Source: Phallusia mammillata (taxonomy: Eukaryota; Chordata; Ascidiacea; Phlebobranchia; Ascidiidae). Taken from it: a stretch of 64,000 bases of DNA. A program made the position numbers and the translations under genes. The stretch spans positions 41,086 to 105,085 of the forward strand of contig QLIY01000207.1 of NCBI GenBank assembly GCA_003260075.1, written 5' to 3'. Each line of letters starts with the position of its first letter. The stretch's first letter is position 1. Positions 38,642 through 51,800 of this stretch are shown here, piece after piece. Below the pieces are notes generated by a model, which was not told the DNA's origin, did not search any database, and was given only the letters and a program-made list of their open reading frames with translations.

Positions 38642-39231
38642 TTGAAATGAGCTAATTTGGTCTATAACATAATGTTCACCACTGTGATTTCCACACATTG
38701 GCAAAAGCCTGACTTTTAGGTGGTTTGAGTGCGTATACAACAGTAATTTGTGCGAAAGAGAATTTTGTTGCACAACAGAAAAAAAATGCAATCACCCAAA
38801 AAGGAATGAGGATATACGTTAACAACTACACCAGATGTTTGAACGTAAACTGTTTCCGATTCTAACCCCCCCCCCATATGACGCACACAAGATACTTGGC
38901 CAAGCAAAGCGCTTATAGATCAAGCCAAATAAAAATGCAGTGGCATTTAGGAAAATTGTAAAATACCAACGCAGCTAAGCAAAACTTATCTGTTGCCACA
39001 TTTTTGAAATGAGCTAATTTGGTCTATAACATAATGTTCACCACTGTGATTGGCAAAATTGGCAAAAGCCTGACTTTTAGGTGGTTTGAGTGCGCATACA
39101 ACAGTAATTTGTGCGAAAGAGAATTTTGTTGCACAACGGGAAAAAAAATGCAATCACCCAAAAAGGAATGAGGATATAAACTTACGTTAACAACTACACC
39201 GGATGTTTGAACGTAAACTGTTTCCGATTCT
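38605..39231. repeat. Short duplicated contig bounded by two C runs
   Basis: A 37-base C run (38605-38641) is followed by a 224-bp segment (38642-38865), then a C10 run (38866-38875) and about 130 bp of unrelated sequence. The same segment then recurs at about 39004-39231 with small differences. The first copy sits entirely between two C runs, as a small allelic contig placed beside its counterpart would. Confidence 0.75.
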
Positions 39232-39832
39232 AGGTTAGGTTCTTTTTAATTCGAGCATACCCTATGTACATGTGCGTCTGTTCAAAACCTTGGTAGGCCA
39301 AGAATTTAGAACGGTGCGAAAGTAAAGTGAAAAAAGTATACGTAATAAATTTAATAATATGCATAACAAATTAAAACAATTTAAAACACAATTTACATGA
39401 ATTTTTGGTTAGAAGTTAAAACCCTGATTAGTATCAAAAATAAATTAAATATTCATATTAAAAATTCAACGTGTGAACGAAACTTTGATTGGCGCTGATT
39501 ACGATTGCACTAGGTTCAGCGGACTAAAACTTCAAATTACAGAAGTAAGTCAATAAATTAAGTTCGTAAGAAAACGGTAAAACTGTACCATTGACCATGC
39601 ACAAACACGAAGAAAAATATGAAATGATGTGTCCAAAAAAAATGAAGCGTATCAGTGTAGCTAGCAATCTGAAATCAAACAGGGATAAAAATACTAAAAT
39701 TTGATTGAAATGCTCACATACGGCAAAAAACAGCACGTTAACGATGTGAGGCATAAACTTGGTAATATTAGGCTGCATAGCGATGTCATTGCTACATTAT
39801 TCGGATTGCTGGGGAAGATACAGTTTCAACCT

Positions 39833-42800
39833 TCAAGGAAACTTTTCGGCAAGGAACTCGGATATCGTCTCATAAACCATCATCATAATTGCCCCGCCTG
39901 CAAAAATAAACACAGTTGGTTTCTTGTCATGTAAATAAAAAGTATATATGAGGATAAATCACTTACTTGGCCCAAGACGCATCAACTTCGGGACCAAGCC
40001 TTTGTACAAAGCCAGAAACCTTTCAAAAAAATGATTTAGTTTCTGTTGTAATACAAAATTGCAGTAGTGTAGCTAATACTTACCCTTCCTCTTTGAAAAT
40101 TGTGTAGATCGCTTTGTGTGCACCGTAATACTTGATCTGGCCCGGAACAGGTTGTGGACCTTGGATTCGACTTTTCGCGACATCATATGGAATGTTAATA
40201 ATGGACGCCAAGGTGCCCGCGGCCAGACCTAAGCTCAGTCGGTAGGAAACCTTCGCGAAGTTCGACTGCAAGCCAAAAATACATTGAACACGATTTTTAA
40301 AAGCGCTATGTGGGGTTTGCCTGGATATCACAAGTGTCATATTGATCTGCAAAAAATTAAACTACACTTTAGGACTAAATTACGTTTGAACAAATTTGGT
40401 TACAAATTTTTAAATTTCAGGTAGGTAAGTGTGACACTTTGGAATAATTTAACACTTTCATCATTAATTTCATAATAATATTCAGCTCTTTCAAGAACTT
40501 TTTTTGAGGTGACTCGAAATACCAATCCAGTATTTAAAGCCTGAACCACATTTTGGCCATTCAATGTCAAGCTGCTGGTTACTCTTTAGAAAGCATAACA
40601 GTCATGTTATTATTATCACAGCGCGAAACGTTTATTTCACGCTTTATCCACCAATACAAGATCACGACGTAGCAAAAGTATAGCAAAGTGTCAAAATCTG
40701 AGTGTTAGGCGGCGAAGCGGGCAACCATCTCGTAGTGTCACGGATGCAAAAAGCGTGAGACGTTTCTCAAGCGAGCGTGGTCAACTTCATTCACAAAAAC
40801 CAAAGAGGCGAAGTACTTGAGTCCATTCACAAAACGACAACGCTTTGCACATGGCGTAAACTCTCAGATTCAGTTTGCGAGGCGTGAATGCCCGCTTGGG
40901 TCTTTCAAAAGCGCTTGCTTGCATCGAGGCAAAGCTACATCATCACGCATTTGCGCGCGGGTCATAAGCATAACGCCGTGACATTGTGTCGAATTTTTCC
41001 GTCTGTTTAAGAATGCTGTTTTAAAGTAATGAGAACGCGCTGTCCATTCGCGATTTTTGACCAGCGCATTTGCAGCCTAATGATATACTTTATTCAGAGG
41101 ATAAGGATACCTTTTTAAAATCACCCTTAGCAGAAAAAAATGGTAAATGTTTAATTTTCCAAAAGATGACCAGTTAAAAATCATTACCAAAAGAGTTTTC
41201 TGAAATCTATAAACCCGTTCTTGTTTCTTTCCCATTTGCTTTTTGGCTTTATTATCGCGAAAAAAACGCATTTTAATATAAGTGAGGTCTGTTGCACGAT
41301 CCAGCCTATTAAATGTAAAAGTTTGAATTGTCCATTTGTTTTGTTTTTTTGCCGGAAGAATTACACGAACCTTGTCAAGACGCATCGCAGAAATTTGCCG
41401 GAATGAGAAATTCCACAGCGTTTACTAATTTCCGGGGGCAAGTCTTAACGCCTATACGCCACCCGTAAATGGCGAGTTCTTTAATTTTAACCCAAAAGCA
41501 ATTCAAAACACTGTGTTTGCTCGTCACAGCGCCTTTGTTAAGTGACAGCATAGACAAGTATTAAAATCTGATGAAACGAACGGCACTGAATTCCTTAGTA
41601 CCGACCACTTTTTAACATTGCTACCCCACTCAATTTTCCAAAAGGCGATCAATAACATTCTTAAGAACTGCGTTTCATCGAAATTAAGCACACCGAGGTT
41701 CGCAGGACCTTGCGTGCACGGCGGCAATTTGTTTTGGAAATCAGGCTTTTCATCGAATGTTGACTTTGGCGTAGAAACAACAGACCCCTGGTGGTGTTCT
41801 TAATAAGCCGAGCATTTTCCCACCGGCCGACGGTCTGTTTGCGTGCATTGAGCGTTACATTCTGACTATAGGGAGTGCCAGGCTAAATTAACTTCCACCA
41901 TGCGAATCAAATCCCGTACGACTTCTGTAGGGGGAGTAATCAAGAGCGACGGTTCAGTAGTAAAGCAAGCATTGGATTGTGTAGGTTATTAGGCGTGAAT
42001 AAATCTATACATGTCCAGGTTTGCGGAAAGGCAGAAAACACGCACAAAAGTTGTACATACAATTCGCATTGTCCCGTGGACACAATGTTCAAATCACGCT
42101 CTACGCTCGAGTCTAAAAATGCGGGGCTAATTTGTCAGCGTCGGGGATTCGGGTTTTGCTAAAGGAAATGAGACGGTTTCGGGGTCCGGGATGGGGGGTG
42201 TGGGCCCCCCCCCCTAGGGAGTGCCAGGCTAAATTAACTTCCACCATGCGAATCAAATCCCGCACGACTTCTGTAGGGCGAGTAATCAAGAGCGACGGTT
42301 CAGTAGTAAAGCAAGCATTGGACTGTGTAGGTTATTAGGCGTGAATAAATCTATACATGTCCAGGTTTGCGGAAAGGCAGAAAACACGCACAAAAGTTGT
42401 ACATACAATTCGCATTGTCCCTTGGACACAATGTTCAAATCACGCTCTACGCTCGAGTCTAAAAATGCGGGGCTAATTTGTCAGCGTCGGGGATTCGGGT
42501 TTTGCTAAAGGAAATGAGACGGTTTCGGGGTCCGGGATGGGGGGTGTGGGGGCGCGGGGCCTTGTTCAAACACTCGCGCACCCATGGACCCATTGTTGGC
42601 GGCAAAACGAGCGAAAGCGTTTTAAGTACGAACCACGTCGCGTGACAAGCGACAAAAAGTAGAGCGAGCTATGCTGAAAATATAAACACAAAAAAAGAGA
42701 AGAGCAGCGTTAGAAGAGACATAATTAACGTTTTCTGTAAAGGTAAAAAAGAGAAGAAAGACGTCCATCGCTGACCTCGAGAGAAATTAAAATTGTGCAT

Positions 42801-43567
42801 GACGTCATACAAATATATCCTTAAGTCATAATTCTAACTCTAAGATTATTGTCAAAACAAATTTTAAAACTATAGTTGCATTTTGAAAGCGGTCCATCAC
42901 TGACCTCTAACTGTATTTCTTAGTTTATCTGTCAATAAACCGTTTGGAAAAGCATGTTCCCAATAAAAATGACTCGTATAGGGCAAAAATTCGTTGACCA
43001 CAACGTCTTTTTGACTTTACCTCGTTTCAACCCACTGCTATTTCGCAGTACATTTCGCGACATTCCCGGCGAATTTGAAACACTTTAAACCCGTTGAAAC
43101 CCAAGTCACGTTCAGATACCGGACACAGCGGAACGACGCCTTTCATGATCGCTAAACGGGTTACGTGTTTACGTTGGCCGGGGTGGACCACGTGGGGCCG
43201 AAGCAGGTGGACCGGGGACCCTAAGTGACCCATGAACAAACAAGTGTCATAAGCAGGGCTGACATAACATAGAGCACAATTCACGATCTGGCTTTGAAAC
43301 ACCGGAGTTAACGACACAGGTGTGGGCCGACGGCTTTTAGTGGCTTTGCTATGGTAACACGGGACGACCAATTAGATTAGCAAGGGCGTTGTTTGACTTT
43401 GGCGGGCGCAGAAATAGAGTGAATTCGGATGTGGAATGTCGTAGGCTTTTGTGCGATTCTGGGATGGTGGTGACCCGTTGAAAAATCATCGACTTTGCGA
43501 TGTTGCTTGTTTTTTGTGACGGGCGGGGACAAAATATATGTGAACTATGCGACTAACGCTCCCAAAG

Positions 43568-43638
<71 letters not shown>

Positions 43639-46600
43639 ACGTATAAACTGGAATAAACAACTCAAACGAAATTAGGAAACAATGCAAAAAAGTATAATGT
43701 TTCGTGACATTAGAAACCGGATTTAGTTTGTTAAATCAGTATTAATTTTTAACACGGAAAAATACTTTCAAAAGGTAAACAAATACAGTACCAGAAAAAA
43801 ACAATATTTTCCAAATGTGTAAAGTTAGGTCAATAGTTCGTCTTAAGGCGATCAATAAAATTCATAAAAAAGGTTTGTCCTAACCTCAGTTTCAGGAATG
43901 TATTTCTTGGCAGAATGGAAGACACCGAAGTAGACCATGTTCCACACACCGTGTCGTCCCAGGGTTGCCGTTAGACCCCGGTTAATCCCCATCATGCCAT
44001 AACCATCAGATCTGATGATTTGACGAGCTTTGCCAAATGTCGATTGTTGCTGCAACAAAAAAATATTCTTACTGTTGGCATTACAGATATTTGTCCGATA
44101 AAGAACAAATGCATTTTGGTGCAAACACATCAGCATTTGTTACAAAATGGCCAAAATATCAACATTACATTTTCCAGAAGAACGAACAATTTCACAAAGG
44201 GTAAGAAAGGAATTTTGATTCATGCCCGTAAAAGCGTAAAAACATCACGTAAATGCTACAGGGACCCCCCCCCCCAAAATATCAACATTACATTTTCCAG
44301 AAGAACGAACAATTTCACAAAGCGTAAGAAAGGAATTTTGATTCATGGCCGTAAAAGCGTAAAAACATCATGTAAATGCTACAGGGCGGTAAGAATTTTA
44401 ATTAATGATGACATTATTTTGCTTGTCGTCATCTTCAATCTTGGCAAAGGAGATAAAGGGTGTATAGAGCCGCAATAACAGATGACGCAAACCAAATAAA
44501 CTGGGAGTACAAAAAACAAGTCGGATCATCGCTTAGGATTGACTATTAAGTTTCTGATGACCTTCTAAAATCCGAAAAAAGCAAAAACACAGTGTCGTTC
44601 GGCAGCGCAGCGCTCGTCCAATCATTGGCAACCTTCCATGACGACGACTTGCCAGTTGTGATCGCTTTTGCCCGCGCGCTGTCATTAGGAACCAAACCAG
44701 CTTATTGACTCTCTACCTGGGCTCCCGGGGCCTTTGACTCACCCACTATTGCGTGACAACCCCGGGGCCGAAAAGCGTATTTCGGGACCCAGGGCATTGT
44801 TAGATCGCGCCCAGCGCCCGGGTTTACCCCCAATCTCTCATTGTGATGTCACAGATACAAAGGCGACAATTATGTAAAATATGTCGGTTTGTTCGAGTTG
44901 CGAAGAGCAAAGGCTGTGTGCCGACCGACCTGGGACCTCTGCAGCCCCAGGCCACCCATGCCGGCGCTCATTAGGCCCACATTTGTAGGGTTATAGGGGT
45001 TGCGCTTGGGGTTAAGGAAAAAGGGTGACACAATACATGAAAAGGTCCGTATTGAAAACAGTTGAGAGTCGGTGCGAGCGGTGTGCATTGTTGTGAAGAT
45101 TTTCAGAACGTTAACGCGAACATTAGGAACTAGGTGTGTCCGGAATCCGCAAAAGGGGGATGCGAGATGATAGATCTTAATGTCTTCGTCTTGCACCCCG
45201 GTAAAAAGTTTCAAAACAACAACGTGAGATTTTAGTGAAAAGTTCTTCGCATAGCTTACCATCGTGACAAATGTTCGGGTTTACAAAAAAAACAATATTT
45301 TTTTCATTCATGTACCATGGAACAACAAATACAGCCAATATCATTTGGCAAAATCATGTACCGCCTTTCATTATGCTGTATATTTGAACTCGTAGCAAAT
45401 GTTAGCGCTGAAAAGTGGTGCGTTCTTCAAAAAGACTATTAGGCTTTATTTAAATGGTCAAAAAGTTTTGTTTAGTGGCTGGGTTGGTCACTTACATCCC
45501 TTAGCTTGACATCTCTTTCCGATTGCAGCTGAACTTTGACCCTCTCGAACGGGTTGCAGACGATTCCCTCGGTGAGACCTGAACAAAGGCCAGCTAGAGA
45601 GTAGATCTACGCATAAAACATGTAGGATAGGAACCATATTACTGTTCTTTGGGGGAAAACTATATTCCAAACATATATGTAAGGGACCAATTTCAAATTC
45701 GAAAACTTAACGTTTGCATACCAGAACATAAATACAAAGTACAGATGTTGAATAACTTGTGCTGACATGACACCGTTTTGTGCGGCTAGGCTGTTTGTGG
45801 CTAAAGTTCAAAGTACATCGATGTTTATCGGGATTACCGCTGGGGGTCGCACCAAACCTTAGCTTCGAGAAATTAGAGTGATGGAAATGTTCAAATAATC
45901 CTTTAAAACTTACCTACCATGAAACTAACTACATTTGAGATGCATCTACATGTATTTATCCACGCGACCTAGCGTATGTAATGGGACGAAGCTGTGAAGA
46001 ACCTTATTGTTCGGTCGGCGGTCACGTGAAAACTCTGTTAGTCAGACGTGATAAGGTAATTTGGAAGCTTTTGTTCAAGGCGTACTTTCCTCATAGCGAA
46101 TCCCTTGAATTATTTCAAGAATTCCACGGCAAACTGGACGTGTTTGCCGAATGTTATCTCACGAATTCCACGCAAAACATTTAAAACTCACCACCGATCG
46201 GCGAACAAAAGGCATCTCAGCTCGAATTAAGCGTAATCCGTCAGGCACGGGGTGCTCGCGGTCCGCTCTAGGTGGACGTAAGACGGGCCATCGTTTATCG
46301 ACGATGAATGGAGACTAAGCGCTTTTGCAAACAACAGTGGGAATCGATGTGAAGATTGGGCCTTGTGTTGATTCGGTAGCGCCGCGATTTGTGTAAACTG
46401 CTGTCATTCCCAAGTGTTTACCGGCCGCGCCAGGGCAATGACGTCACATGTTTGGCAGGCGTGATGATTTAAATCGAAAAGTATTAGATTCGCGTATTTT
46501 TAGATCTAGTTCAAATAGGTTTACAAAAAGCGGCTTATAACTTTTAAATAAACGTATTTGCAAATCCATATGTTTAAGAGACTTAGTACTAGTCAGTACT

Positions 46601-48800
46601 CTGGTCCGTGTTTCTTCTAATCTTGTGCAACAGTTATTCATGTTTCAATTTAAGTTCGCGCTGCGGTTTTGCACAAAAAAACAACTCGACGAATTGACTT
46701 ACGTTAACCTTAATTATTTTGATGTCCTTACAATGGCAAAATTAACATAACAATTTAAGACTTTTTAGCCAGGTATAGATCCCACAATTAAATGCTACTG
46801 TTTATCGAAAGCATTATTCTTTTTTCAAAGGCATAAGCTTAAATGCGGAAACCCGCTTCTTTCCTCAATTTCTCGATTGTTGGAGTTTTTCTGCTTAATC
46901 AAAGGAAAGGCAATAGACTGAACTGAACACAGCGTATGTTCAAGAACGTTCTCTTGTGCTTTGGAATTTAATCAGGTAACCGGTTAGATTAGAATTCTGG
47001 TAAAAGCCGCAGATGCTGGCATTCACAGACATGCGGTTTGAGAATTGACAGCAATAACTATAACTTCCCTTCAGGCTATAGAAACGAGGTGTTGCGCAGA
47101 GGTTTGACATTGTTTTTACGATTTAATTACTTACCAACGGGGTTTTGGGTCCTCCCATACTAAACAGGTCTTGGTATCTTTCAAAGCAAAAAAACTGAAA
47201 AGCAATGGGGCAAAAGTCAAGTACAGTGGGATTACTTAACAAAACACAACTGTGCTTAATGAAATGCAAACAAACCATAATGTTTACTTTTACAAACCAA
47301 TTTTGTGTGGTTTGGCACAATTTACCTTCACTGCCCTCTTTGGAGTTTCAGCCAAAATCGGAGGCAGAATTCCCTTGTAAAATGAAAGGAAACTGTAATT
47401 TTGAAAACAATTACAGAAAAATAAAAACAGCATGACATAACATTTGTCCACCCACCCTTCAGCGCGGTACATGGTTGTAAAACAGTGGGCTACAGAACGG
47501 TAATGAACTGATCCAGGTGCATTGCCCTGGAGCTGGAATCTAAACACAAAGTTAGTTAGAAATATAAACAGAATTTAATTGATGAAACTATTGAGTACCT
47601 TGTTTTCACAACATCAAGTGGGTGCATGAGGCAGATTTCAACAAGTCCTGTAAAAAGGCAAAATTAATTTATTCTGGTGAAAGCGAGGATCTAAATATGA
47701 CATTAAAGTGATGGGACGGGAGAGAAAAATCAAGACAATAAGGACCGGGTACAAAATAAGGATTTGGTTCAATTCATTCACTTGAACCAAGTCAAACCTA
47801 GAGATTATTTCTCTTTGGAAGGTAAACATGGCAAGTAAGTATGTGGTTACATTGCGTGACTCGCTAATAAAACTGGGTGCAACCCAAAATCAAGCATAAG
47901 CTTTACTTTATTATCATAAACTAATGGCAAACCTGGTTAAACACAATGTGCAAAATAAGTCATTTTTGATTATATAACATAAAAGCAAACAGTCAGTTGG
48001 CCTCAATTCTGTTATTTTCAAAAAATGCTTTAACTTGAATGCAACAGACAGGGTTTTAAATTTAATACATATTAGTGCAGTGTGATAGAAATGCAAAAGG
48101 ATTTTTTTATTTGGTATGCTACAGCTTAACATAATTTATCAATATGTGTGCGGGGGGGTTATGGATGAAAAGGTTTGAATGGAATCAGTTTCAGGTCGAC
48201 CAAAAAATTGGCTCTCTTCTGACATCTTGCTGTTTTGCTCAATGGATAAGCAAATATCAGGGTATCTTACCCCAATCCTGTTTGGTCTAATATACACATT
48301 GAACTGCCATTATAGTACAAGTTACAAATTACACTTGTTATAAAAAATGGGATTACATTATACAGCAAATGATTCTAGATACATAAAATCGATGCACCAT
48401 TAAGTGCTAAAATATTTACTGCCATATTTATAAATATACATGTATACATGTAAAAACTGATAATTGTATTTTAATTATTTATACTGCTCACAAATAACTA
48501 CCATGAATAAGTGATGGATGGACACTTCACAAATGTATATTTTGTCAATTGTTTGCTGACAAATATTTCTTTGATCAAACACATAAGATATTGAAAACCA
48601 ATACGTTGGTTTAAGGCATAACATTGTAACTTTAAACAACACAGACAACTAAAAGCATTCCGTTTACCTGCACCACCGCCCGCAATTAGTTGCTGAAACA
48701 TTCTCTTGGCAGATGTAGATTCAGGAATTTGTATGTTAGAAGCAGCAGTCATGGTACTGATGGTATTTTGCATCACTGCATTATTAGAATTATCTGCCAT
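39833..48800 (-). CDS. Slc25a21: Mitochondrial 2-oxodicarboxylate carrier, complete, 10 exons
   Basis: This inner-mitochondrial-membrane antiporter exchanges 2-oxoadipate and related C5-C7 oxodicarboxylates for 2-oxoglutarate in lysine and tryptophan breakdown. Exons on the minus strand: 48800-48668, 47647-47599, 47539-47456, 47392-47326, 47194-47135, 45606-45496, 44049-43885, 40265-40084, 40019-39967, 39897-39833. Phases close to 322 aa (human 299), the excess being mainly N-terminal. The three carrier signatures are HPLDVVKTRFQLQG (53-66), NPFERVKVQLQ (149-159) and IPYDVAKSRIQGPQPVPG (248-265). Family-specific blocks are FYKGILPPILAETPKRAVK, GLTATLGRHGVWNMVYFGVF and LYKGLVPKLMRLGPSGAIMM. 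An in-frame ATG upstream (48887) exists, but an acceptor-like tatctgccag just before ATG 48800 favours the shorter form. Confidence 0.95.
41869..42550. repeat. 336-bp direct duplication flanking a C10 run (Slc25a21 intron 7)
   Basis: The segment 41869-42204 (tagggagtgccaggctaa onward) recurs at 42215-42550 with about half a dozen single-base differences and no length change. Exactly ten C (42205-42214) separate them. This is the cleanest example of two near-identical contig ends set side by side. Confidence 0.85.
42560..43480. promoter_or_regulatory. GC-richer noncoding block in Slc25a21 intron 7
   Basis: Most of this block, especially 43.03-43.46 kb, is richer in GC and CpG than the surrounding intron. 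It contains one perfect TGACGTCA (42800-42807). No coding frame with splice support is seen. By analogy with other developmental loci, it could regulate the neighbouring Pax1/9. This is an inference. Confidence 0.25.
43569..43638. other. 70-base C run, probable filled assembly gap
   Basis: This is the longest C run in the window, in Slc25a21 intron 7. No flanking duplication is evident, which suits a positive-length gap of estimated size. Its flanks (gctcccaaaga / acgtataaac) are ordinary DNA. Confidence 0.6.
44153..44386. repeat. Direct duplication flanking a C11 run (Slc25a21 intron 6)
   Basis: The segment 44153-44263 (aaaatatcaacattacat onward) recurs at 44276-44386 with three or so substitutions. 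The run 44265-44275 separates the copies. It has the same structure as the other gap-linked pairs. Confidence 0.8.
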
Positions 48801-51800
48801 TGTAACAATCTTCTGGCAGATATAGGCTAAACACACATATGTACAAATACACAAGTGAAGAACATATATAACTGTGACAGAAAACACATAGTAGTTTTAT
48901 TATCATGTAGTGGTAAAAAATATACTTGTAAAGTTGTAACTGACAATGGTAAAAAAATCTGAAGTTTCAGCTTTCACAAGCTGGATTTATGCCTAAAATA
49001 AATAAAAACGTTCAGATATAAGTCACATCTCAGCTTTTTAAACAATAGAATATAAAACATGTTTACAAATTCTACTTCCTTTTGGCACTTTGCATGAAGA
49101 AATAATGATGTATTGTGCTTTTGGCCTCTTGGAGTCTGCAAATGCACTCCAAAACCTGATCAAAAACTGCTATGTAATGACATATAATATCTCCACCATA
49201 CATGCTAAAGCTACTTCCAAATACTGAATAACGATTAAAGACTGTATTCTCAAGGTTAACACCTTGGCTTGCATTTTTCAGTTTACACATATACTTTTTC
49301 ATTTGCGAGACCGAGTTGTATGATTTTTGCTTTGATTTAGGTCACAACCTTCAATGCAAAACAAAAGGAATTGCGGCCACCATAAAAGCTACCTGCAAAG
49401 AAAAAAGAAGCTTTCCATTGTTGTGGTTTGACAGTCGCTTTATAAATCTCGCACACACTTCGAATACGCCTTTCTAGTGGGAACTATAAACATTTTTTAC
49501 GACAACGCGTGACAAAACCGGATCACAAAATTGGCCTTGTTTACTTCGTCATCCTACGTCAGCAATAAATCTGGGATAACAGAACACGTGTGAAGCTACA
49601 TCAGCAAAATTACAGTGACACCTAGCGAACACACACAATGCATAACTTATCCGCTAAGCGTCGTAGTTTAACAAAACTTTTGCATTTGCTTTCTTTCGTT
49701 GTGATAGTTTATATTTTGTGTTTGTTGTATATTTATTTGCGCAAATTTATATCACAAAAGAATGGTTTGTTACAATTTAACCCTATCACCTAAATTCGGC
49801 GCGACGAGCTGTGTTAAAGGTTACGCCTGTAAGTTGGGACTTAAACACTTGCGTAAACGCCCGTGGTAACTACTTAAATCCTAACAGAGACGGTAAATGA
49901 TCTCGGTCATGGCCTCAGTAATCTCAGCTCAATGGGTATTTAAGGCGCGATATGCTGATCTCTCGTATGTTGTTCGATATGACTGTTGTTTACAGCTAAC
50001 GAGAAACAGGCAACAACACCAAACGCGCGGCTTTGTTTACGTCATAAACAGCCTTTTCTTTGATTTTAGAATGATTAACTTTAAATCCCGCCTTTCAGCC
50101 AGCAAATTTGTAATTAAAAAGCAGCATTGTAGCAGTTCTCCGCGGCAATAAAGTCCCGATACAACATTGATTAAAAATTCCAAAAGCAGTCTGCACGTAG
50201 TGTACAATATTGCTTACACTGCATAGTAATTAGCGAACGATTGTTTAATGCCAAAACTAATCCTTAGTGATTGGGTTTGAGAGATTTGTGGTGCTGCGAA
50301 AAAGCGTTTAAACAACCGTAAAACCAATACAATGCCTTGTCAACCATGTCTTGTACAATCTTGTTTTCGGAACAGTTAATTGGTCATAATGGTGTAAACA
50401 GAAAGGCGGTAACAATGACAAACATACAAACAAAGGGTACTTTCTCTTTAAGTTTTGTGTAAAAAATTCTCACGTTATAACAAGAAAATCTAAAGCCGGA
50501 TAATCACATTCAATACATGATGTTAATGTAAAAACGCAAAGGTACACAAAAATTTCATGACACACTTTTTGACAAGAGCTTATAGCGTGGGAACAGGTAG
50601 CTCCAAAATCTATTGTAGAAAAGGTAAAAAAACATTTTCTAAAAAGCTCTATGCTAGATTATACAAGGCTTGCAAAAAGAAGAAACCTATCACGTTTGGC
50701 ATGCTTAAATGTGTTTTCTACCTTACTGGCTTTGATGACCACTAACCCCAATTACAACTTCCAACAATTATAGAGTATTTTAATATAATAGTGCTTTTTT
50801 GGCTATTTCGTGTTGACAAAATACACAAACTATGATAGTCTACATCGGTTTTTTGATTACAAAACACCAAAATTGTAAAAAAGGAGGAAAAAATGTCAAA
50901 AAACTGTAATGTATAATATTTGTTGAGTCAACTATACCATGTATAAAGCATCTATATTACTGCCTTCTAAATTTGACCAATCCATAATCAGGAATTGTAT
51001 CCGGCACACGACAATCGCCAACACACTAATTGCTATTTTACCACTGAATAACATGGAATTAGTTTACTTAGTATGAACCTACTAATCGTTTGGTAAGCGT
51101 CCTTCCCACACGACAATAAACAATCTGTAACCACCAATTGTGCCTGAAATGCTTTTAGACCGTGTCTTGCTTGTTGTCATTCGGTTAATATTTTACGCCT
51201 AATTGATCCGCTTTAGACGTATGTTTTGACATTTAATGGCACATTGCTGAGTAAAAATAACCCAGAAAATCCGTTGGAATGCGCGTGTTGATTTAAAAAT
51301 TACAGCGAACATGAAATTCATTCAGTAGAACTAAAGGTATCTTTCTTATTGGTATACAGAAATCGCTAGCAAAGACCTCTATTATATTTTTCACATAGGT
51401 TGTCATGAGGGTCTTATGTAGACTATAGATTCCCGTTCTGCAGGTGTAATTCATAATTCAGACTTTGTTTAAATTGTGTTTATGAGTTTTTCAGTAGTAT
51501 AAAACGCAGTGTATTAAAAATAAGTGAGTTAAAATTGCAAAAATATACAGTTGCAAAAATAGTTGGAAATAATATTTCAAGCGTATAGATGCAAGAAGCA
51601 TTAACTTGCGGCAAAAATAACAATGTTGTAGAAGTACTATAAATATACAACATCTGCTCATGTATATGGGAACCGTCCCGCTGTCGTTTAGTACGGATAA
51701 TTAAACAGAACCGTTGAAGACCATTCAATTACATCAATCACCATTGACGCGACGCATTATTCATCATGACCACTCATGCGCGTAAAGATCAAAATCCTCA

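Larger units (their letters stand above)
35914..39832. other. Intergenic region between the 3' ends of Pax1/9 and Slc25a21
   Basis: These 3.9 kb lie between two convergent stop codons and must hold both 3' UTRs. I could not assign the polyadenylation sites. The region includes a GC-richer patch around 37.8-38.1 kb and gap-linked duplications at 37.37-37.69 and 38.6-39.23 kb. No gene is recognisable. Confidence 0.4.

Noticed and set aside
38582-38791. Minus-strand frame with a polyglycine tract
   Set aside because: It is created by the 37-base C run; there is no other coding evidence.
11875-44386. The direct duplications as evidence for a biological tandem-duplication mechanism at poly-C
   Set aside because: The fixed filler length, allele-like differences and the missing C run in one copy at 20.6 kb fit an assembly cause better.
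44870-45262. 130-codon frame inside Slc25a21 intron 6, including NPYNPTNVGLMSAGMGGLGL
   Set aside because: It has the same strand as the carrier gene, but no usable donor and no counterpart between exons 6 and 7 of the family, which join in phase without it.
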